This document shows positions 59,331-64,000 of a DNA stretch of 64,000 nt, piece by piece. A model generated the notes under the pieces. The model did not search any database and had not been told where the DNA came from. It saw nothing but the letters and a program-made list of their open reading frames with translations. The translations under genes and the position numbers were made by a program. The stretch is taken from the NCBI GenBank assembly GCA_963832835.1, contig CAWHVD010000001.1:2294001-2358000 (forward strand), written 5' to 3'. Each line of letters starts with the position of its first letter. Within the stretch, counting starts at the first letter, position 1. The DNA is from CAVPKN01 sp963832835 (GTDB lineage: Bacteria > Chlamydiota > Chlamydiia > Chlamydiales > JAAKFR01).

Positions 59331-62300
59331 TTGCTATCATTTCCTACATTACCTTGTATACCCGTCAATACCGCATTTACACCCGAAGATCCAGCTTTGT
59401 TTGCTAGTTGTTATGAAGCTTGCAGGATAGGGGACTTGAAACAAGTCCAGTCTTATTTACAGAAACAGCCCTCCCTTATTTTTCAATACGATTACAGTGG
59501 GCAAACTCTTCTCTACGCATGCGCTATCTCTAATGAACTCTCTGTCATGCAGTGGCTTTATCAACAAAATCCCCTCTTACTTAAGATGTGCCGGGATGAT
59601 GGCATCAGTCTTATGCATATGGCAGCAGAACAAGGCTGTCTAGAAGTTGTGCAATGGCTCCACGAAAAAGATTCTTCCTACATCGACCAAGCTGATAGCA
59701 ATCAGTGCATTCCTTTGCAACTGGCGGCTTTTAACGAAAGGATCTCCGTTATCAAATTTTTTGAAAGCAAGCTCAAAAAAAACATAGGTCTGATTCAGCA
59801 AATTGCCCAAAAAAACTGTCCAAAAACCTTAGCTTTTGTACTCGAACAACAGATTGATCCCAACATAGAAAATGCTGCTAAACAGACTCTATTACATCTT
59901 GCTGCAGAAGCTGGCCAGCAAGCGAATGTACTGTGTCTGCTTCAGTACAAAGCACGCATAGATCCCCGGGACCGTTCACAAAGAACACCTTTATTCTTGG
60001 CTGCTGTTCAGGGGCATAGAGAAATTGTAAAATTATTGATCAAACACAAGGCTGACCCTGCAGTTATCAGCGAGGAAAAAGAAACCATCCTTCATACGAC
60101 AGCTTTTTACGGTCATACGCAGCTTTTGAAAGAGCTTTTGAGATATCCCGCATGTAAAAACCTTCTTGAAGCCCGAGATCAAGATGGGAAAACTCCCTTA
60201 CATAAGGCTGTTTGGGGTGATCCAAAACACCGAATCGTTAACCTTCTCCTTGAAAATGGTGCCAAGCCCAATGTGCAAAATGATTTTGGCTACACACCTC
60301 TACATTGGGCTGCTAAGCATGGTCATATTAAAAGCGCACAAATTCTGTTAAAAAGGGAGGATTTGATAATAACTGCCAATATAAATAATCATCTCCCTTT
60401 TGACCTTGCTCTTCGGTTTGACCAAGATGATTTGATCCATTATTTCCTAAAAACTCCCATAAGACTTGTGACTATTCACGAGCCAGCAGAATCCTTAGGG
60501 CAGCCCCGGTTTGTCAAGGACAAGGTACCTCAAAAAAGCTCCAGTGGAGCTTTTTTGATGGGTCGTCCGAGAGTTGACGCAGTCAGCCGAGGGGGAGTGG
60601 ATAGGCACCACAGAGAGGCTTTTAACCAAAAAGATGGATTACCTGAATACTTACCAAGACCTCAGGTAGGACTTCCCACGTCAACAGATATAGAAGGTTT
60701 TTATTATAAGTGTCTGCTTCAAGCAAAACAGGAAAAACTTGTGGGAGAGCAGGCCTTTTATTTGCTCAAGCTAAGTACAATCTATGTTGAGAAGCAAGAT
60801 TTTCTAAGTGGAGCGAAAATTTTAAATTGTGCCCTCGCACTTGTAGATAAAAAAAATGAAATTTTTGTGAATTACCTTGTTAAAAAACTTGCAGAAATTG
60901 AAAAACTTTTCCTACAAAACATGGGGATTCAAATCTCAGCAACTGCCCACGCGATCAGCCAAAAGAGAAAACGCCTGATTGAAATAAGAAAAGCTGCGGA
61001 GCAATCGTCTCACCAAGGGAAGTCTATTCAAGATACTCTTAAGGATCTCACCCGACGCTTTCAACAACTTTTGAAAGAGCTCATTTTAGAAACACAGAAT
61101 CATTTAGGCCCTCCCCCTACGAAATGGGCTGCTATTGGGATGGGATCTATGTCCCGTGCAGAGATGTGTCCCTATTCAGACCTTGAATTTGCCTTTCTTC
61201 TCGAAAAAGAGAGCCCCAAAGCACTAGAGTACTTCCGCACTCTTTCTAGAATCTTAGAATTAAAAATAATTAATCTTGGTGAGACAAAATATCCTGTTTT
61301 TGGTGAAAGATTTGACAGTCCCACTCCTGATGGGTTTTGCATGGACAATGGGGGAAATACTCCCTTAGGCGTACCGGGTATTTATGAATTGATTGGAACC
61401 CCAAAAAAGTTGGCTGAGTTTCAATCGGTCGTATGGATGGATAGAAACATTATCCTCCCTAATGCAATGAGCAACATCTGCCTGATTGCTGGAAATAAAA
61501 CATTAGTGGAGAGCTACAACAAGTACAAGAAAAAAACTCAGCAACTTTTCGTAAAACAGGGCGCGCAAAGAAAAAACAATGAGGAACTGGCCATGCGACT
61601 GCTCGGAGGCCATCTCATCGAATTTTCTCCTGACCTATCGATAGACAAAGAGAAAGAGACCGCATTTGGCGTTAAAAAAGAATTATATAGACCTTTTCAG
61701 GAGATTCTAGGATGCCTCACCTTATTTTACGGTTTAAAAGAGAGGAGCACTTTTACAAGAATAGATGAGCTCACGCAGTTAAATGTCCTTTCCATTGAAG
61801 GTGCTACCAACCTGAAAAAAGCGCTCAATCTAGTGCTGTCTCTTCGCTTACAAGTCCATCTTTTTTATAAAGATGAGAAAGAGTTTTTATGTCACCCCGA
61901 AGAAGGAAAGCCGCAAGATTCTAGTCTGTATTATTTCAATAAGCAAGATCTTGAGAGCTTGCACGAAATTTATAGAGTACTACTGCCCTTTCATAAATCC
62001 GCCAGTGAGTTTTACAAAACAAAAAGCAAAGAAGCTTGGAATAAGAGCGTCTTCTATGATGATAGTGCAGCAGTAAAAGCTCAGACATTTGCTAAGACCT
62101 TGCAGTATGAATACGCACATGAGGCCTATCAGCAGGTTGTTTCCTTGAATCCCAATGATGTAAGTGCTCAATATAAGTTAGGAGATTTTGAGCAGCGCAT
62201 CGGAAAATACCAAGGTGCACTTCTTAGAAATGTGAAGGCGCTGGCATTAGCTCAACAAAACTATGGTGAAAATCATGAAGAAGTGGCTATTTGCTATAAT

Positions 62301-64000
62301 AATATTGCCGTGGTCTATGGCCAATTAGGAGACTATGACAAAGCCCTCAATTTCCATTATAAATCATTAGAAATAAGAATTAAGCTCATAGGCGAAGATG
62401 GCCTTATGGCGTCCTTAACTTACTCCAATCTTGGCTTAATCTATAAAAAGCTTGGTAATTACGCAAAGGCTTGTGAATTTTACCAAAAGGCTTTGAATAT
62501 TAGGGTCCAAAGCTTTGGAACAAACCACCCGGAGGTAGCTCTTATCTATAATCAGCTAGGATGTCTCTATGACGAGCTTGCTGAGTACACAAAAGCTCTT
62601 GAGTATCATCGAATCACATTAACTATTAGGCTTCTATTTCTGAATGAAAACCACCCCGATGTGGCGACATCCTACAACAATACGGCTATGACCTACAAGC
62701 ATCTTGCTCTCTATGATAAAGCCCTAGAATGTTTTCAAAAAGCCTTGAGAGTTAATCTCCATGTCCTGGGAGAAAATCACCCCGATCTAGCTAAAATATA
62801 TAGCAATATAGGCCTTGTATATGATGCTACCGGTGTTTATGAGAAAGCCCTCGATTTTTATCAAAAGGCTTTGAAGATTAGGCTACAGACTTTAACTCCA
62901 AACCACCCGGATATTGCCCAAAATTACAATAATATCGGCATTACCTATCTAAACCTTGGAAAGCTCTCTGAAGCCCTGGATTCCTGCCTCAAAGGTTTAA
63001 CAATTAGATGTGAGGTATTACCAGAAAGCCATCCCGATTTAGCTGAAAGCTACATGGGTATTGGCTCTATCTATCATAAGAGCGCAAATCCAGATCAAGC
63101 TCTCGATTTTTATCAAAAGGCTTTGGCAATTAGACTCGTTGCCTTTGGTGAGCGCCATCCTGATGTAGCCTCTTGTTATAATCATATGGGGGGGGCCTAT
63201 AACGGTATGGGCGATTACAAAATGGGTCTTGAATTCTATCAAAAGGGATTAGATCTTCATATTCAAATATTTGGCGAAGATCATCCACAAGTTGCTGCCT
63301 GTTATAATAATATTGGTACTCTCCATTTTGATATGCATAACATGGGCCAAGCACTTCAATTTTTCCAAAAGGCTTTACCCATACAACGTAAGCTTCTAGG
63401 GGACAATCATAACCAGATCGCTACGTGTTATCAAAATATTGCCTCCGCACATGAAGCATTGCAAGAGTACAACGAAGCACTTCAGTTTATTGAAATGGCT
63501 TTATCCATTAATATCAATACGTTTGGGAATAATCACATAGCTGTGGCTCAAAGTTATCAAATGATGGCCTCTATTTATCGAGCTTTAAAGGAGTATGAAA
63601 AAGCTCTCGATTGCTTGCGAAGCAATTTGAACATCCGTTTCGATCTTTTGGGTAATGAGCACTCTTCCCTGGCACAGGGGATGGAACAGATGGCTTCTAT
63701 TTATTTCGAAATGGGCAAATACTTTAAAGCTTTGGAACTCTATCAAAATATTCTGCCCATGCGCTTCCAGGAATTAAGGGATGATGTTCCCTTTTTTATC
63801 CAGGCTTATAGTGCCATCGCTACTTTTTTTCATCAGAGAGAGAGCTATACACAGGCGCTCAATTTTTACCAAATGGCTTTGAAGATTAAAGTTCAAGCTT
63901 TGGGTGAAGACCATCCCTCCGTGGGACTAAGCTATAACCAAATGGGCATGTGCTATGAGGAAATGGGACAGTTGAACAAAAGCCTTGAATTTCACCAAAA
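59331..64000 (+). CDS. Giant ankyrin - nucleotidyltransferase - TPR protein, runs off window
   Basis: At least 1556 residues with no stop before base 64000. I start it at TTG 59331 (SD AGGA 6 bases upstream), which lines up with the N-terminus of the 48819 paralogue; no ATG fits. Residues 30-375: ankyrin repeats (DDGISLMHMAAEQGCLEVVQ, YTPLHWAAKHGHIKSAQILL). Residues 380-452: an in-frame repeat insertion absent from the paralogue. Residues 605-620: nucleotidyltransferase motif GSMSRAEMCPYSDLEF, with G605-S606, Asp617 and Glu619. A helical domain follows to about 920, then kinesin-light-chain-type TPRs of 42 residues (HPDVATSYNNTAMTYKHLAL, YDKALECFQKALRVN) to the window edge. Confidence 0.82.
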   Translation, partial: MLSFPTLPCIPVNTAFTPEDPALFASCYEACRIGDLKQVQSYLQKQPSLIFQYDYSGQTLLYACAISNELSVMQWLYQQNPLLLKMCRDDGISLMHMAAEQGCLEVVQWLHEKDSSYIDQADSNQCIPLQLAAFNERISVIKFFESKLKKNIGLIQQIAQKNCPKTLAFVLEQQIDPNIENAAKQTLLHLAAEAGQQANVLCLLQYKARIDPRDRSQRTPLFLAAVQGHREIVKLLIKHKADPAVISEEKETILHTTAFYGHTQLLKELLRYPACKNLLEARDQDGKTPLHKAVWGDPKHRIVNLLLENGAKPNVQNDFGYTPLHWAAKHGHIKSAQILLKREDLIITANINNHLPFDLALRFDQDDLIHYFLKTPIRLVTIHEPAESLGQPRFVKDKVPQKSSSGAFLMGRPRVDAVSRGGVDRHHREAFNQKDGLPEYLPRPQVGLPTSTDIEGFYYKCLLQAKQEKLVGEQAFYLLKLSTIYVEKQDFLSGAKILNCALALVDKKNEIFVNYLVKKLAEIEKLFLQNMGIQISATAHAISQKRKRLIEIRKAAEQSSHQGKSIQDTLKDLTRRFQQLLKELILETQNHLGPPPTKWAAIGMGSMSRAEMCPYSDLEFAFLLEKESPKALEYFRTLSRILELKIINLGETKYPVFGERFDSPTPDGFCMDNGGNTPLGVPGIYELIGTPKKLAEFQSVVWMDRNIILPNAMSNICLIAGNKTLVESYNKYKKKTQQLFVKQGAQRKNNEELAMRLLGGHLIEFSPDLSIDKEKETAFGVKKELYRPFQEILGCLTLFYGLKERSTFTRIDELTQLNVLSIEGATNLKKALNLVLSLRLQVHLFYKDEKEFLCHPEEGKPQDSSLYYFNKQDLESLHEIYRVLLPFHKSASEFYKTKSKEAWNKSVFYDDSAAVKAQTFAKTLQYEYAHEAYQQVVSLNPNDVSAQYKLGDFEQRIGKYQGALLRNVKALALAQQNYGENHEEVAICYNNIAVVYGQLGDYDKALNFHYKSLEIRIKLIGEDGLMASLTYSNLGLIYKKLGNYAKACEFYQKALNIRVQSFGTNHPEVALIYNQLGCLYDELAEYTKALEYHRITLTIRLLFLNENHPDVATSYNNTAMTYKHLALYDKALECFQKALRVNLHVLGENHPDLAKIYSNIGLVYDATGVYEKALDFYQKALKIRLQTLTPNHPDIAQNYNNIGITYLNLGKLSEALDSCLKGLTIRCEVLPESHPDLAESYMGIGSIYHKSANPDQALDFYQKALAIRLVAFGERHPDVASCYNHMGGAYNGMGDYKMGLEFYQKGLDLHIQIFGEDHPQVAACYNNIGTLHFDMHNMGQALQFFQKALPIQRKLLGDNHNQIATCYQNIASAHEALQEYNEALQFIEMALSININTFGNNHIAVAQSYQMMASIYRALKEYEKALDCLRSNLNIRFDLLGNEHSSLAQGMEQMASIYFEMGKYFKALELYQNILPMRFQELRDDVPFFIQAYSAIATFFHQRESYTQALNFYQMALKIKVQALGEDHPSVGLSYNQMGMCYEEMGQLNKSLEFHQ
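60468..60653. repeat. Repeat family 3, copy inserted in frame in the giant gene
   Basis: Begins GTGACTATTCACGAGCC and ends near GAATACTTACC, in reverse orientation to the 51727-51843 copy, plus about 70 extra internal bases. No stop codon occurs across it, and the frame rejoins the paralogous sequence at DIEG. Relative to the 48819 gene the net insertion is 198 bases (66 codons). Confidence 0.85.
60531..60557. other. 12-bp perfect hairpin with T-run inside the in-frame repeat
   Basis: CAAAAAAGCTCC and GGAGCTTTTTTG pair exactly around AGT. GC-containing stem plus terminal T-run resembles an intrinsic terminator on either strand, yet it is translated as QKSSSGAFL. Confidence 0.8.
62164..64000 (+). 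repeat. Tandem 126-bp TPR-coding units
   Basis: Around fourteen 42-residue units of the pattern G-x-x-HPDVA-x-x-YNNIG-x-x-Y-x-x-LG-x-Y-x-KAL-x-F-x-x-KAL-x-I-R. Unlike the WD40 units they have diverged from each other. The series continues beyond the window. Confidence 0.8.

Noticed and set aside
59102..59430. Short plus-strand ORFs ahead of the last giant gene
   Set aside because: No family features, and the giant gene aligns with its paralogue from TTG 59331 in another frame.

Overview
The window looks like chromosomal DNA of a member of the Chlamydiae outside the classical Chlamydia genus (an environmental, Waddlia/Parachlamydia-type organism; the family cannot be fixed from sequence reading alone). 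The evidence is a MurC-Ddl fusion, four tandem MOMP-type porins opening their mature part with LPVGNP or LPIGNP, and a backbone order that matches, as I recall it, the C. trachomatis CT762-CT745 block: murC-ddl, murG, ftsW, LysM protein, murD, mraY, murF, third groEL, Icc-type phosphohydrolase, small ORF, efp, amn, transketolase, alaS, mfd, hemE, hemN, hemG.

Layout. 1-7080 (minus): a tightly packed, overlapping peptidoglycan/division operon from mraY to murC-ddl. 7467-10590 (minus): a three-gene accessory operon (arginase, membrane cyclic-nucleotide-binding protein, PLP decarboxylase) wedged between mraY and murF. 10888-19946: small Inc-like membrane protein, murF, tRNA-Cys, rsmI, a groEL paralogue, a small Gln/Asn/Arg/Pro-rich peptide, a metallophosphoesterase, an FlgM-like protein, a HAD phosphatase, epmA with its substrate efp, and amn. 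20086-29884: remnants and a repeat, a 1668-residue NACHT NTPase with a possible CE-clan protease centre, then four MOMP genes. 29897-41082: transketolase, an AbiE-type toxin-antitoxin pair with paired operator palindromes, an ankyrin protein coupled to a PP2C phosphatase, and a 1370-residue TPR-nucleotidyltransferase-kinase-like-LRR-WD40 protein. 41220-48343: alaS, mfd and a Fic protein. 48819-51264: a broken ankyrin-nucleotidyltransferase gene. 51423-51725: an NHLP-type peptide resembling a RiPP precursor. 52017-58581: hemE-hemN-hemG, then MFS exporter and nadE. 59331-end: an intact ankyrin-nucleotidyltransferase-TPR giant, running off the window.

How it fits together. The backbone supplies cell-wall precursors, heme, translation and repair. 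The inserted islands carry modular, eukaryote-like proteins (Ank, TPR, LRR, WD40, NACHT, Fic, PP2C) typical of host-interaction or conflict genes. The islands are littered with palindromic repeats: a 163-bp element with 38-bp terminal inverted repeats, a related family, nested copies, and another element that sits in frame inside the last giant gene, much as Rickettsia palindromic elements do. The most striking items are that in-frame insertion, the orphan RiPP-like precursor, the NACHT protein with an H/D/Q/C motif, and the shared nucleotidyltransferase core on exchangeable interaction domains.
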